Part shown: one piece after another, positions 1 through 8,432 of the stretch
Layout of the letters: each line of letters begins with the position of its first letter
Position numbering within the stretch: position 1 is the stretch's first letter
Source of the DNA: Rubrivirga marina
GTDB lineage: Bacteria > Bacteroidota > Rhodothermia > Rhodothermales > Rubricoccaceae
Assembly (NCBI RefSeq): GCF_002283365.1
Contig: NZ_MQWD01000001.1
Location: 1,311,154-1,375,153 of the forward strand
DNA length: 64,000 bases
Direction of reading: 5' to 3'
Position numbers and translations under genes: made by a program
The notes under the pieces: generated by a model
The model's database searches: none
What the model saw: only the letters and a program-made list of their open reading frames with translations
What the model was told of the DNA's origin: nothing

Positions 1-355
1 GCGGGGCTGGCGGCACCGCGATCGTCGCGGTCAGGTCGAGCTCGATCTCTTCGATCACCTCCTCCTCGATCGCCACGTCGTCGGGGACCTCTTGCGGCGG
101 CGGGAGCGCGGCCGGAGGGGGCGGCGGGGGAAGCGTCTGCTGCGTCTGCTCGATGTCTTGGAGCTCGATGACCTCCTGGACCTCGTCGATGACGGCGACG
201 TCCTGGCCGTCGGGGAGGGGCACCGTGAAGGCGCCGATCGTGACGCCGAGGGCGAGGATCGCGCCGAGTTCGCGGTGGATCGGGAGCCGGCGTCGGAGGT
301 CGGCGTGAGGGGCCTTGTGGATCGCCATGGCAGGAGGGGCGGGCGGAACGGTCAT
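1..355 (-). CDS. TonB-like energy transducer, N-terminal part (cut by window edge)
   Basis: Only the first ~118 residues are present. A basic N-terminus with the motif ADLRRRLPIHRELG leads into one hydrophobic segment (about residues 32-48), then an acidic stretch, a polyproline run (PPPPPP) and glutamate-rich repeats. This layout is typical of TonB-family energy transducers of Bacteroidota, which link the inner-membrane ExbB/ExbD motor to outer-membrane receptors. The C-terminal TonB domain that would prove it lies outside the window. A second in-frame ATG at 328 is an equally possible start, and neither start has a clear ribosome site. A GTAGGG-type palindromic motif lies about 80 bases upstream. 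Confidence 0.6.
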   Translation of the reverse strand, partial: MTVPPAPPAMAIHKAPHADLRRRLPIHRELGAILALGVTIGAFTVPLPDGQDVAVIDEVQEVIELQDIEQTQQTLPPPPPPAALPPPQEVPDDVAIEEEVIEEIELDLTATIAVPPAP

Positions 356-433
356 TCGCAACGTCGGCCGTCGCGAGCCCCCGGTTTGCCGGGTGGGCTG
401 CGTACGGCGGCCCGGGCGTCCCCGACACGCCGT

Positions 434-452
434 GTAGGGCGATCGCCTACCC
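434..452 (+). promoter_or_regulatory. Candidate operator, GTAGGG-type palindrome (site 1)
   Basis: The site reads GTAGGGCGATCGCCTACCC, a near-perfect palindrome. Related sequences occur only in the two other large promoter regions of the redox/stress block (near 5553, 5638, 12765 and 12778). It sits about 80 bases upstream of the TonB-like start. The binding protein is unknown. Confidence 0.35.
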
Positions 453-480
453 GGAAGCCCTTCCGCCCTGCACACGACGC

Positions 481-514
481 GGCCCCGGACGCGCCCACCG
501 ACGCGCCCGGGGCC
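481..514 (-). terminator. Hairpin after pyruvate phosphate dikinase
   Basis: The arms GGCCCCG and CGGGGCC are perfectly complementary, with partial pairing continuing inward around an ACCGA-type loop. It lies 25 bases past the ppdK stop on the minus strand. There is no T-run. Confidence 0.5.
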
Positions 515-538
515 GTCCGCCCCGCCGGGGCCATCCAC

Positions 539-3241
539 TCAGGCCTCCGGCGTGTCGGGGGAGTCGCGGAGGGCGGCCTGCGCCGCCGCCAGCCGGGCGA
601 CGGGCACCCGGAACGGCGAGCAGCTCACGTAGTCGAGGCCGGCCTCGTGGAAGAAGGCGACCGACTCGGGGTCGCCGCCGTGCTCGCCGCAGACGCCGAG
701 GTGGAGCGCCGGGTTGGCGTTGCGTCCGAGCGCCGCGGCGTTCCGCACGAGCAGGCCCACGCCCTCCTGGTCGATCGTCTGGAACGGGTCGTCCGGGAGG
801 ATCTTCGCGTCGAGGTACTGCGGGAGGAAGCCCGTGCCCGCGTCGTCGCGGCTGTAGCCGAACGTCATCTGCGTGAGGTCGTTCGTGCCGAACGAGAAGA
901 ACGCGGCCTCCTCCGCGATGGCGTCGGCGAGGAGCGCCGCGCGCGGGACCTCGATCATCGTCCCGACGAGGTACGGGACCGTCCGACCGCGCTCGGCGAA
1001 GACCGCCGCGGCGACCTCGTCGACGACGGCCCGCTGGTGCCGGAACTCGGCGACCGTCCCGACCAGCGGGACCATCACCTCGGGCCGGACGTCGGCGCCA
1101 GCCTCGGCCGCCTCGACAGCCGCCTCGAACAGGGCGCGCGCCTGGGTCTCCGTGATCTCGGGGTGCGTCACGCCGAGCCGGCAACCCCGGTGGCCGAGCA
1201 TCGGGTTCTGCTCGCGGAGCGCGGCGACCCGTCGGCGGACCGTGCCCACAGACACGCCGAGGCGGTCGGCCAGGGCCTCCACGCCCGCGTCGTCGTGCGG
1301 CAGGAACTCGTGGAGCGGCGGGTCCAGGAGGCGGACCGTCACGGGCAGCCCGTCCATGGCCTCGAAAAGCGCACGGAAGTCGCCGCGCTGGAGCGGGAGG
1401 AGGGCGTCGAGGGCCGCCCGCCGGTCGTGCTCGGTCTCGGCGAGGATCATCTCGCGGACCGCCTCGATCCGGCCGTCCTCGAAGAACATGTGCTCGGTCC
1501 GGCACAGCCCGATCCCCTCGGCCCCGAAGGCGCGCGCTTGCTCGGCGTCGGCCGGCTGGTCGGCGTTGGCGCGGACGCCCAACCGGCGGAACTCGTCGGC
1601 CCAGGCGAGGACTTCGGTCACGTCGTCGGAGAGGCCCGGGGGCACGAGCTCCGCCCGGCCGAGGAGGACCTCGCCGGTCGTCCCGTCGAGCGACAGCCAG
1701 TCGCCCTCGCGGACCGTGACCGTCCCGGTCGTGACGTGCCTCCGCTCCTCGTTGACCACGATCCCGTCGCACCCCGCGACGCACGGCTTGCCCCAGCCGC
1801 GGGCCACGACGGCCGCGTGGCTCGTCATGCCGCCGCGCGACGTGAGGATGCCCTCGGCCGCGTGCATCCCGCCGACGTCCTCGGGACTCGTCTCGACGCG
1901 CACGAGGATCACGGCGTCGCCCGCGGCCTTGGCCGCCTCGGCCGCCTCGGCGGAGAACACGGCCTTCCCGACGGCCGCGCCGGGCGAGGCCGGCAGGCCC
2001 TTCGCGATCGGCGTCGCGCCGTGGTCGCCGTCGGTGGCGAAGCGCGGGTGGAGCAGCTGGTCCACGTGGCCCGGCTCGACGAGGTCGCGCACGGCCCGGT
2101 CCTTCGTCACGACCCCCTCGCGGACGAGGTCGGTCGCGATCTTGACGGCCGCCGCGCCGGTCCGCTTGCCGTTGCGGGTCTGGAGGAGGTACAGCGTGCC
2201 CTCCTCGACGGTGAACTCGATGTCCTGCATGTCGCCGTAGTGGCGCTCCAGGCGCGTCACGGCCGCCTCGAGGTCGACGTAGACCTCGGGCATGGCGTCG
2301 CGGAGGGCCGAGAGCGGCTGCGGCGTGCGGATGCCGGCCACGACGTCCTCGCCCTGGGCGTTGGCGAGGTACTCGCCGAAGAGGCCCGGCGCGCCGGTCG
2401 ACGGGTGGCGCGAGAACAGGACGCCCGTCCCGCTCCCCTCGCCGTGGTTGCCGAACACCATGGCCTGCACGTTGACCGCCGTCCCGACGAGCCCGCGGAT
2501 GTGGTTGATCCGGCGGTACGTGATGGCCCGATCGCTCCGCCACGACCCGAACACGGCGTCGATGGCGAAGCGGAGCTGCTCGCGCGGGTCCTCAGGCGGC
2601 ATGTGGCCGGTGTGGCGGCGGTAGACCGCCTTGTAGCGGTCGACGAGGTCGCGGAGGGCGACGACGTCAAGGTCGGTGTCGTCGGTCACGCCGCGCTCGT
2701 CCTTGAGGCCCTGGAGCGCCGTCTCGAACCCGGCGTGCGGGACGCCCATCACGACGTCGCCGAACATGTCGAGGAACCGCCGATACGCGTCCCACGCCGA
2801 GCGCTCGTCGCCGTAGGCCCGGGCGAGCGCCTCGACGGTCCGGTCGTTGAGGCCGAGGTCGAGGACCGTGTCCATCATGCCCGGCATCGAGACGGCCGCG
2901 CCGGAGCGGACCGAGACGAGGAGCGGCCGGCGGGCGTCGCCGAAGCGGCGGCCCGTGGCGGCCTCGAGGTGGGCCACGCCCGCCTCGACCTCCTCGTCGA
3001 GCCCCCCGGGCCACTCACGACCGGCGTCGTAGAACGCGGCGCAGGCCTCGGTGGTCACGGTGAATCCCGGGGGCACGGGCAGCCCGAGCCGGCTCATCTC
3101 GGCGAGGTTGGCGCCCTTCCCGCCCAAGAGCGCCTTGAGCGAGCGGTCGCCGTCGGTGTGGCCGCCGCCGAAGCGGTAGACGCGGCGCGGGACGTCGGTG
3201 GAGGTGGGCTGGACGGTGAGGGTGTCGACGGAGGACGTCAT
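539..3241 (-). CDS. ppdK: Pyruvate, phosphate dikinase
   Basis: This 900-residue protein matches the normal PPDK length. It interconverts pyruvate + ATP + Pi and phosphoenolpyruvate + AMP + PPi in the cytoplasm. The N-terminal ATP-grasp region begins with YRFGGG. The swivelling phosphohistidine domain has GGMTSHAAVVARGWGKPC with the catalytic His at about residue 475. The C-terminal PEP-binding TIM barrel ends with GVCGEHGGDP. I chose the ATG at 3241, 19 bases after the upstream stop; an ATG at 3304 would overlap the DsrE-like gene and add an unconserved leader. It is the last gene of the SQR-TusE-DsrE-PPDK run and probably serves energy-saving glycolysis/gluconeogenesis under limited oxygen; that role is inferred. 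Confidence 0.95.
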   Translation of the reverse strand: MTSSVDTLTVQPTSTDVPRRVYRFGGGHTDGDRSLKALLGGKGANLAEMSRLGLPVPPGFTVTTEACAAFYDAGREWPGGLDEEVEAGVAHLEAATGRRFGDARRPLLVSVRSGAAVSMPGMMDTVLDLGLNDRTVEALARAYGDERSAWDAYRRFLDMFGDVVMGVPHAGFETALQGLKDERGVTDDTDLDVVALRDLVDRYKAVYRRHTGHMPPEDPREQLRFAIDAVFGSWRSDRAITYRRINHIRGLVGTAVNVQAMVFGNHGEGSGTGVLFSRHPSTGAPGLFGEYLANAQGEDVVAGIRTPQPLSALRDAMPEVYVDLEAAVTRLERHYGDMQDIEFTVEEGTLYLLQTRNGKRTGAAAVKIATDLVREGVVTKDRAVRDLVEPGHVDQLLHPRFATDGDHGATPIAKGLPASPGAAVGKAVFSAEAAEAAKAAGDAVILVRVETSPEDVGGMHAAEGILTSRGGMTSHAAVVARGWGKPCVAGCDGIVVNEERRHVTTGTVTVREGDWLSLDGTTGEVLLGRAELVPPGLSDDVTEVLAWADEFRRLGVRANADQPADAEQARAFGAEGIGLCRTEHMFFEDGRIEAVREMILAETEHDRRAALDALLPLQRGDFRALFEAMDGLPVTVRLLDPPLHEFLPHDDAGVEALADRLGVSVGTVRRRVAALREQNPMLGHRGCRLGVTHPEITETQARALFEAAVEAAEAGADVRPEVMVPLVGTVAEFRHQRAVVDEVAAAVFAERGRTVPYLVGTMIEVPRAALLADAIAEEAAFFSFGTNDLTQMTFGYSRDDAGTGFLPQYLDAKILPDDPFQTIDQEGVGLLVRNAAALGRNANPALHLGVCGEHGGDPESVAFFHEAGLDYVSCSPFRVPVARLAAAQAALRDSPDTPEA

Positions 3242-3260
3242 CGGGGGCCTCGGGGCTGGG

Positions 3261-3785
3261 TTAGATGAAGAGGATCTGCGTGCCGTCGCCGTCGGCGAGG
3301 CCATACATGTCGCCGACGGTGATGACGCCGGCGAGGTCGTCGATGAGGTCGGCCGGGTCGACCTTGAACATGTCGGCGGCCAGCTTGCAGGCGTAGATCT
3401 CGCCGCCGCCCGCCACGATCATCTCGAGGAACTCGGACACCGGCGGGATGTCGAGCGCGTCCATCTCCTTGCGCATCATGGCTGAGGCGAGCGCCTCGAA
3501 GCCCGGGAGCCCGCCGAGCATCGTCGGGAGCTTGGCCATGAACGCCGGGTTGCCGACGGTGGCGGTGTGGAGGTGGTCTTGGCGGTCCTTCCGAAGGGCC
3601 TCCAGGCCGAAAAAGGTGAAGAACATCTTAGCTTCGAGGCCCTCCATGAGGGCGCCGTTGGCCAGGATGAGCCCGGCGTAGACGTCCTCAATCGTCCCCT
3701 TCGAGACGATGACGAGGACCTTCTCGACCTTCCTGGGCGGCGCGGGGACGGCGGCCGGAGTGGGGAGTGGGGTGGTGAGTTCCAT
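3261..3785 (-). CDS. DsrE/DsrF-like sulfur-relay family protein
   Basis: A 174-residue cytoplasmic protein. After a proline-rich leader it has the DsrE fold pattern: a VLVIVSKG strand, an ANGALMEG helix region, FFTFFGLEAL, and a later strand with EIYACKLA that carries a cysteine in the usual place for this family. DsrE-like proteins pass persulfide sulfur to or from TusE/DsrC-like partners, and a TusE-like gene lies 84 bases upstream on the same strand. The sulfide:quinone reductase upstream completes a sulfide-handling set. The exact partner and the direction of sulfur transfer cannot be read from sequence. The closest annotation is the 'DsrE/DsrF/DrsH-like family'. Confidence 0.85.
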   Translation of the reverse strand: MELTTPLPTPAAVPAPPRKVEKVLVIVSKGTIEDVYAGLILANGALMEGLEAKMFFTFFGLEALRKDRQDHLHTATVGNPAFMAKLPTMLGGLPGFEALASAMMRKEMDALDIPPVSEFLEMIVAGGGEIYACKLAADMFKVDPADLIDDLAGVITVGDMYGLADGDGTQILFI

Positions 3786-3869
3786 GACGTACCTCGGTGG
3801 GGGTGGGGCCGACCTCCCCCGCCTCGGCGTCGAGGCGAGCGGGGCCGGAGGGTGTGCCGTCGCGACGGG

Positions 3870-4184
3870 CTAGACGCAACTGGCGGGCTTCGGAATGCCG
3901 GCGATCCGGCTCGACACCTTCAGCGGCCCGCCGGGGAAGAGGCCGTAGAACTCCTTGATCGTGACGACCCCGGACTTGCCGACGCGGCGGATCGTGAGGG
4001 GCGTCCCCTCGAAATGCCGCTCGCGGAGAAACTGGAGGACCTCGACGTGCTTGTCGGTCAACTCGATGCCGGCGTCGCGTGCGATCTCGCGGGCGATCTC
4101 GGGCGTCCACTGCGTGGCGTCCGTGAGGTAGCCCTCGGAGTCGACGTCCAGCGTGGTCAGGTCGATGGCGGACTGGATCTGCAT
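3870..4184 (-). CDS. TusE/DsrC-like sulfur carrier protein
   Basis: A 104-residue protein of normal TusE/DsrC size. It ends in PKPASCV, so the invariant penultimate cysteine (Cys103) that carries persulfide is present. The second DsrC cysteine, expected 11 residues earlier, is a serine here, which fits TusE-type carriers rather than true DsrC. Conserved core motifs include the FLRERHFEGTP region and LFPGGP. It follows the sulfide:quinone reductase by 19 bases and precedes the DsrE-like gene, suggesting an operon that takes up sulfane sulfur from sulfide oxidation. No DsrAB sulfite reductase and no other Tus genes are in view, so its acceptor is unknown. Confidence 0.92.
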   Translation of the reverse strand: MQIQSAIDLTTLDVDSEGYLTDATQWTPEIAREIARDAGIELTDKHVEVLQFLRERHFEGTPLTIRRVGKSGVVTIKEFYGLFPGGPLKVSSRIAGIPKPASCV

Positions 4185-4203
4185 GGGTCTGGGGGAGGAG
4201 GGG

Positions 4204-5454
4204 TCAGGCGGGGGCGGCGTCGAGGCGCTTGCCGAGCATCGACATCTCGGTCGAGACCGGGAGCGGCTTGCCGCTGAGGAGCCGGTGCCAGTAGATCCAC
4301 TCGAAGGCGAGCTTGCCGAGGTGGTTGGTGCGCGTCTCCTTGAGCAGGCGCATCGGGCCGAGGACCGGGAGCGGGAAGTCGCCCGGGAGCGGCTCCGTGT
4401 CGTAGTTGAAGTCGATGAGCGCCGCCTTGCCGTGCCCCGTCTCGATAAAGCAGTTGGCGTGGCCGTCGAACTCGGCTGCGAGCGGCTCCCCGGCGATCCA
4501 GTGGAGGACGTTCTCGGTCAGGATCTCGGCCTCGAAGTGGGCCACGGAGCCGGCCTTCGAGGTCGGCAGGTTGGTGGCGTCGCCGATCACGAACACGTTG
4601 TCGTGGTCGCGAGACCGAAGCGTGTGGCGGTCCGTCGGGACGTAGTTGAGGTCGTCGGCGTCGCCCATCCCGCTCGCGCCCACGAGGTCCGCGCCCATGT
4701 TGACGGGGACGGCCACGAGCAGGTCGAAGGGCACCTCGCGCTCGTCGTACGCCACGAGCGTCTTCCGCTCGGCGTCGACGCGCTCGGCGTAAAAGTCGGG
4801 CACGACGGCGATCCCCTTCTCGTCCATCAGCCCGCCGAGGAAGGCCCCAGCCTTGGGCTTGGTGAACGCGCCCGAGAGCGGCGTCACGTAGGTGATCTCG
4901 ACCCGGTCGCGGATCCCGCGCGCCTCGAAGAACGAGTCGGCGAGGAACGCGAACTCGAGCGGGGCGACGGGGCACTTGAAGACGCTCTCGGCCAGGAAGA
5001 CGACGAGCCGGCCGCCGTCCCACGTCGCCAGCCGGTCGCGGAGGGCCGTGGCCCCCTCGAGGGTGTAGAAGTCGAAGGCGTCGCGGTACCACAGCGGGCC
5101 GTCGAGGCCGGGCGTCTCGGCGGGGCGGGGCGCCGTGCCCGTGGCCACGATGAGGACGTCGTAGGCCACGGGCCGGCCGTCGGCGAGGAGCACGCGGTCC
5201 TTGTTGGGCTCGACCTCGGCCACTTCGGCGACGATCAACTCGATCCCGCCGTCGAGGACGTCGCGGCCGGGCCGCGTGAGCCGCTCGGGCTCGTAGACCC
5301 CGAACGGGACGAAGAGGAGGCCCGGCTGGTAGAGGTGGGTCTCGCTCTTGTCGATGACCGTGACGGACCAGGCGTCGGGGTCGAGTTCGCGGCGGAGCTT
5401 GTTGGCGGCCATCGTGCCGGCCGTGCCGCCGCCGAGGATGAGGAGGGTCTGCAT
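4204..5454 (-). CDS. sqr: Sulfide:quinone oxidoreductase-like flavoprotein
   Basis: A 416-residue FAD-dependent enzyme of the two-dinucleotide-binding fold. It would oxidise sulfide to sulfane sulfur or polysulfide and pass electrons to the quinone pool at the membrane. The N-terminal FAD motif is ILGGGTAGTMAA, and a second FAD motif is VFVIGDATNLP. Two cysteines sit where SQR redox cysteines are expected: Cys161 in FKCPVAPLEF and Cys335 in ANCFIETG. The ATG at 5454 starts the FAD strand directly; the open frame extends 39 codons upstream without conserved features. It leads the run sqr-tusE-dsrE-ppdK. Substrate assignment rests on the two cysteines and the neighbours. Confidence 0.85.
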   Translation of the reverse strand: MQTLLILGGGTAGTMAANKLRRELDPDAWSVTVIDKSETHLYQPGLLFVPFGVYEPERLTRPGRDVLDGGIELIVAEVAEVEPNKDRVLLADGRPVAYDVLIVATGTAPRPAETPGLDGPLWYRDAFDFYTLEGATALRDRLATWDGGRLVVFLAESVFKCPVAPLEFAFLADSFFEARGIRDRVEITYVTPLSGAFTKPKAGAFLGGLMDEKGIAVVPDFYAERVDAERKTLVAYDEREVPFDLLVAVPVNMGADLVGASGMGDADDLNYVPTDRHTLRSRDHDNVFVIGDATNLPTSKAGSVAHFEAEILTENVLHWIAGEPLAAEFDGHANCFIETGHGKAALIDFNYDTEPLPGDFPLPVLGPMRLLKETRTNHLGKLAFEWIYWHRLLSGKPLPVSTEMSMLGKRLDAAPA

Positions 5455-5552
5455 GGGAGCGGGGTCCGAGGTGCCCGAAGCGTAGGCCGTCGGCGGCCCC
5501 TCGTTCGCCCGGCCGGTGCCCGTCGGCGGGCGGGATTTCTCGACGGGGGCGA

Positions 5553-5638
5553 GTAGGCGATCCCCCCACACGAGCGCGGCGCCTCCACGCCGGGCCTCCG
5601 CGCCTGACCGTCTGGGGGCCTGCAGGGGGACGCCCTAC
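5553..5638. promoter_or_regulatory. Two GTAGGG-type motifs between divergent sqr and CoA-transferase genes
   Basis: Plus-strand GTAGGCGATCCCCC begins at 5553. A minus-strand copy, GTAGGGCGTCCCCC, is read from 5638 leftwards. Both lie in the 272-base divergent promoter region, about 90-100 bases from each start codon. They resemble the palindrome at 434 and the pair at 12765/12778. Confidence 0.3.
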
Positions 5639-5726
5639 ACCCGGGGCCGCACTGGCCCCTCACCCGCCGCGCCCCCCTGCGGTCACCTTCCGTCTATCGC
5701 TCGGCCCCAGGTCCCTCCCCCGTTCC

Positions 5727-7217
5727 ATGCCCACTCACCCGTTCCCCACTCTTTCGGCTGATGAGGCCGCCGCGCTCATCCCGGACGGAGCCTTCGTCGG
5801 GTTCTCCGGGTTCACGCCGGCGGGCGCGGCCAAGGCCGTGCCCGCCGCCCTCGCCGACCGCGCCCGCACGCTCCGCGCCGCGGGCGAGCCCTACCGGCTC
5901 CGCGTGCTCACCGGCGCCTCGACCGGCGACGACTTCGACGAGACCCTCGCCGAGGCCGACGCCATCGCGTGGCGCGCGCCGTACCAGTCGTCGCGGGCGC
6001 TCCGGCGGCGCGTCAACGCGGGGGAAGTCGAGTTCGTCGACATGCACCTCTCCCACGTGCCCCAGATGCTCGAGTTCGGGTTCTTCGGCGCCATGGACTG
6101 GGCCGTCGTCGAGGCGACGGAGGTCACGGCCGACGGGCGCGTCTACCTCACGACGTCGTCGGGCGTCTCGCCGAGCGTGCTCCGGCACGCCGAGCGCGTC
6201 CTGATCGAGGTCAACCGACATCCGTCGAAGCGGCTCTGGGAGATGCACGACGTCGCGATCCTCCCGCCGCCCCCATACCGGAGCCCGATCCCGATCCACC
6301 ACCCGCTCTCGAAGATGGGGGTCCCGTTCGCCGTGCTCGACCCGGCCAAGGTCGCGGGCGTCGTCGAGACCGACGCGCCGGACGACGTGGCGCCGTTCTC
6401 GGCCCCGGACGACGTGAGCCGCGACATCGCGGGGCACGTCATCGAGTTCCTCCTCCACGAGCTCCGGTCCGGACGGATCCCGCCGGACTTCCTCCCGCTC
6501 CAGTCGGGCGTGGGGAACGTGGCCAACGCCGTCATGGCCGGCCTCGGCGCCCACCCGGACGTCCCGACGTTCACGATGTACACGGAGGTGTTCCAGGACG
6601 CGCTCGTCGACCTCATGGAGGCCGGCCGGCTCACGGCGGCCTCGACGTGCGCCCTCACGCTGAGCCCGCCCCAGATCCAGCGGGTCTACGACCGGATGGA
6701 CGTCTTCGCGCCGAAGATCGTGGTTCGCCCGCAGGAGCTGACGAACAACCCCGGCGTCGTCCGCCGGCTCGGCGTGATCACGATCAACACGGCGCTCGAG
6801 GCCGACGTCTACGGCAACGTGAACTCGACGCACGTGGCCGGGACGCAGATGGTGAACGGGATCGGCGGGTCGGGCGACTACACGCGGAACGGGTACCTCA
6901 GCTTCCTCGTCACGCCGAGCCTCGCCAAGGGTGGCGCGATCTCGGCCATCGTCCCGATGGTCTCGCACGTCGACCACAACGAGCACTCCGTCCAGATCCT
7001 CGTGACGGAGCAGGGCCTGGCCGACCTCCGCGGGCTGGGCCCGATGGCGCGGGCCGAGGCGGTCATCGAGAACTGTGCCCACCCGATGTACCGCGACACC
7101 CTCCGCGACTACGTCCGCGACGCGCGTCAGGGCCACATCCGCCACGACCTCGGCGGGGCGTTCTCGCTCCACCGAAACCTGATCGAGCACGGTCACATGC
7201 TCCCGGCGGGCCGGTGA
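5727..7217 (+). CDS. Acetyl-CoA hydrolase/transferase family, probable succinate CoA-transferase
   Basis: This 496-residue enzyme has the size of the succinate CoA-transferase group (AarC/ScpC type). These move CoA between acetyl- or propionyl-CoA and succinate through a glutamyl-CoA intermediate. The likely catalytic Glu287 lies in MYTEVFQD. Strong family blocks are the LGVITINTALEADVYG region, VNGIGGSGDYTRNG and IVPMVSHVDHNEHSVQ. The gene is divergent from sqr. Its presence beside PPDK and stress proteins suggests acetate/succinate metabolism when respiration is limited (inference). A hairpin at 7226-7250 ends the transcript. The exact acyl donor cannot be fixed from sequence. Confidence 0.9.
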   Translation: MPTHPFPTLSADEAAALIPDGAFVGFSGFTPAGAAKAVPAALADRARTLRAAGEPYRLRVLTGASTGDDFDETLAEADAIAWRAPYQSSRALRRRVNAGEVEFVDMHLSHVPQMLEFGFFGAMDWAVVEATEVTADGRVYLTTSSGVSPSVLRHAERVLIEVNRHPSKRLWEMHDVAILPPPPYRSPIPIHHPLSKMGVPFAVLDPAKVAGVVETDAPDDVAPFSAPDDVSRDIAGHVIEFLLHELRSGRIPPDFLPLQSGVGNVANAVMAGLGAHPDVPTFTMYTEVFQDALVDLMEAGRLTAASTCALTLSPPQIQRVYDRMDVFAPKIVVRPQELTNNPGVVRRLGVITINTALEADVYGNVNSTHVAGTQMVNGIGGSGDYTRNGYLSFLVTPSLAKGGAISAIVPMVSHVDHNEHSVQILVTEQGLADLRGLGPMARAEAVIENCAHPMYRDTLRDYVRDARQGHIRHDLGGAFSLHRNLIEHGHMLPAGR

Positions 7218-7225
7218 CGTCCGGA

Positions 7226-7250
7226 CCGCCTCGGCGCGAGACCGAGGCGG
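7226..7250 (+). terminator. Hairpin after the CoA-transferase
   Basis: The arms CCGCCTCGG and CCGAGGCGG are perfect over 9 bp around the loop CGCGAGA. It starts 9 bases after the stop codon. Confidence 0.6.
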
Positions 7251-7395
7251 ACGGGGACGGCGTCGGGGCGGCAGTGTGAGGGGAGGCCCGGCACGACGGC
7301 GCGCAGCGCCCTCTCAGGCACGGGGCCGAGGAGGGGCCACCTTGCCGTTCGGCGGCGCTTCTGCCGTCCGTGTCCTTCCCTTCGTCCCCGATCCC

Positions 7396-8337
7396 ATGCT
7401 CCCGTACCAAACCGTCGTCTGCGCGCTCGACGTCGAGCCCGGCTCGGCCCGGGCGCTCGTCCGCGCGGCCGACCTCGCCGAGCGCTCGCACGCCGCGCTC
7501 CACCTCTTCCACGCCCGCCCGCTGTTCCGCGCCCGCCTGGCGCACGCGGGCGACGACACCGCCGCTGACCCATTCGAGGCCACCGTCCGCGACTACGTGA
7601 ACGAGGCGCTCGGGGCCGACGACGCGTTCGACGTACTCGCGCCGGTCGTCCACGTGGCGCACGGCGAGGCCGCGCCGGACGGCATCCTTCGTTACGCCGC
7701 CGCCGTCGGGGCCGACCTCGTCGTCCTCGGGACGCACGGGCGCCAGGGGATCGGGCACCTCCTGCTGGGCAGCGTGGCCGAGGAGGTTCTCCGCCGCTCG
7801 ACCGTCCCCGTCCTCGTCGTGCCCGACCGGGCCGCGCGGACGGCGCCGGGCCCCGATGCCCCCATCCTCGTCGGCGCCGATTTTTCGGCCCACACGGCGG
7901 AGGCCCTCGCCCACGCCCTCCGCGTCGCGGGCGCCTACTCGGCCCCGATCGCCCTCGCCCACGTCCGCGACGCCCCGGCCGACACGCTCGTCGACCCGCA
8001 CGCGCGCGGCCCCATGTCGCCGCCCACCGGGCTGAGCTCGCGCGAGGAGGCCCACGAGGCGCTCCGCGACCTGATCGACGCCCACGGCCTCGGCGACCGC
8101 GTCGAGCGCCACGTGATCCCGGGCCGCCCGGCCGAGGAGCTCGCCGCCCTCGCCCGTCGCACGCACGCCGGCCTCCTCGTCGTCGGGACGCACGGACGGC
8201 GCGGGTGGGACCGCCTCCGCCTCGGGAGCGTGGCCGAGGGGGTCGCGCGGCACGCCGAGTGCCCGGTCCTCGTGGTCCCGACGCCCTCGCTCCACCCGCC
8301 CGCCGAGGCGGTGGAGGTCGCCGCCGAGGCGGCGTAG
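7396..8337 (+). CDS. Universal stress protein, two tandem UspA domains
   Basis: A 313-residue protein with two UspA domains (about residues 1-150 and 155-305). Each carries the ATP-binding signature of the G-x2-G-x9-G(S/T) type: GTHGRQGIGHLLLGSVAEEV in the first half and GTHGRRGWDRLRLGS in the second. It is a cytoplasmic nucleotide-binding stress protein with no enzymatic role that can be read here. I chose the ATG at 7396 because the preceding 40 in-frame codons are low-complexity and unconserved, while YQTVVCALD is the normal first strand. It is one of three tandem USPs in 8 kb. A perfect hairpin separates it from the convergent gene. Confidence 0.93.
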   Translation: MLPYQTVVCALDVEPGSARALVRAADLAERSHAALHLFHARPLFRARLAHAGDDTAADPFEATVRDYVNEALGADDAFDVLAPVVHVAHGEAAPDGILRYAAAVGADLVVLGTHGRQGIGHLLLGSVAEEVLRRSTVPVLVVPDRAARTAPGPDAPILVGADFSAHTAEALAHALRVAGAYSAPIALAHVRDAPADTLVDPHARGPMSPPTGLSSREEAHEALRDLIDAHGLGDRVERHVIPGRPAEELAALARRTHAGLLVVGTHGRRGWDRLRLGSVAEGVARHAECPVLVVPTPSLHPPAEAVEVAAEAA

Positions 8338-8356
8338 TCAGATTTTCCACTCCCTA

Positions 8357-8387
8357 GACGTCGCCGGCCCCCTGGGCTGGCGACGTC
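8357..8387. terminator. Bidirectional hairpin between convergent genes
   Basis: The arms GACGTCGCC and GGCGACGTC are perfect, with further GCC/GGC pairing inside. It lies between the USP stop and the stop of the minus-strand DUF6544-like gene, so it can serve both. Confidence 0.6.
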
Positions 8388-8432
8388 GTTCGTTAAGAGC
8401 GGCGCCCGGCTCGGTCTCCCGCGCCACGCACG

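Noticed and set aside
92-3268. Plus-strand open frame of about 1058 codons
   Set aside because: It is antisense to ppdK and to the TonB-like gene; no domain, and biased composition.
3870-4184. True DsrC of dissimilatory sulfur metabolism
   Set aside because: Only the penultimate cysteine is present; the second DsrC cysteine is a serine, and no dsrAB genes are seen.
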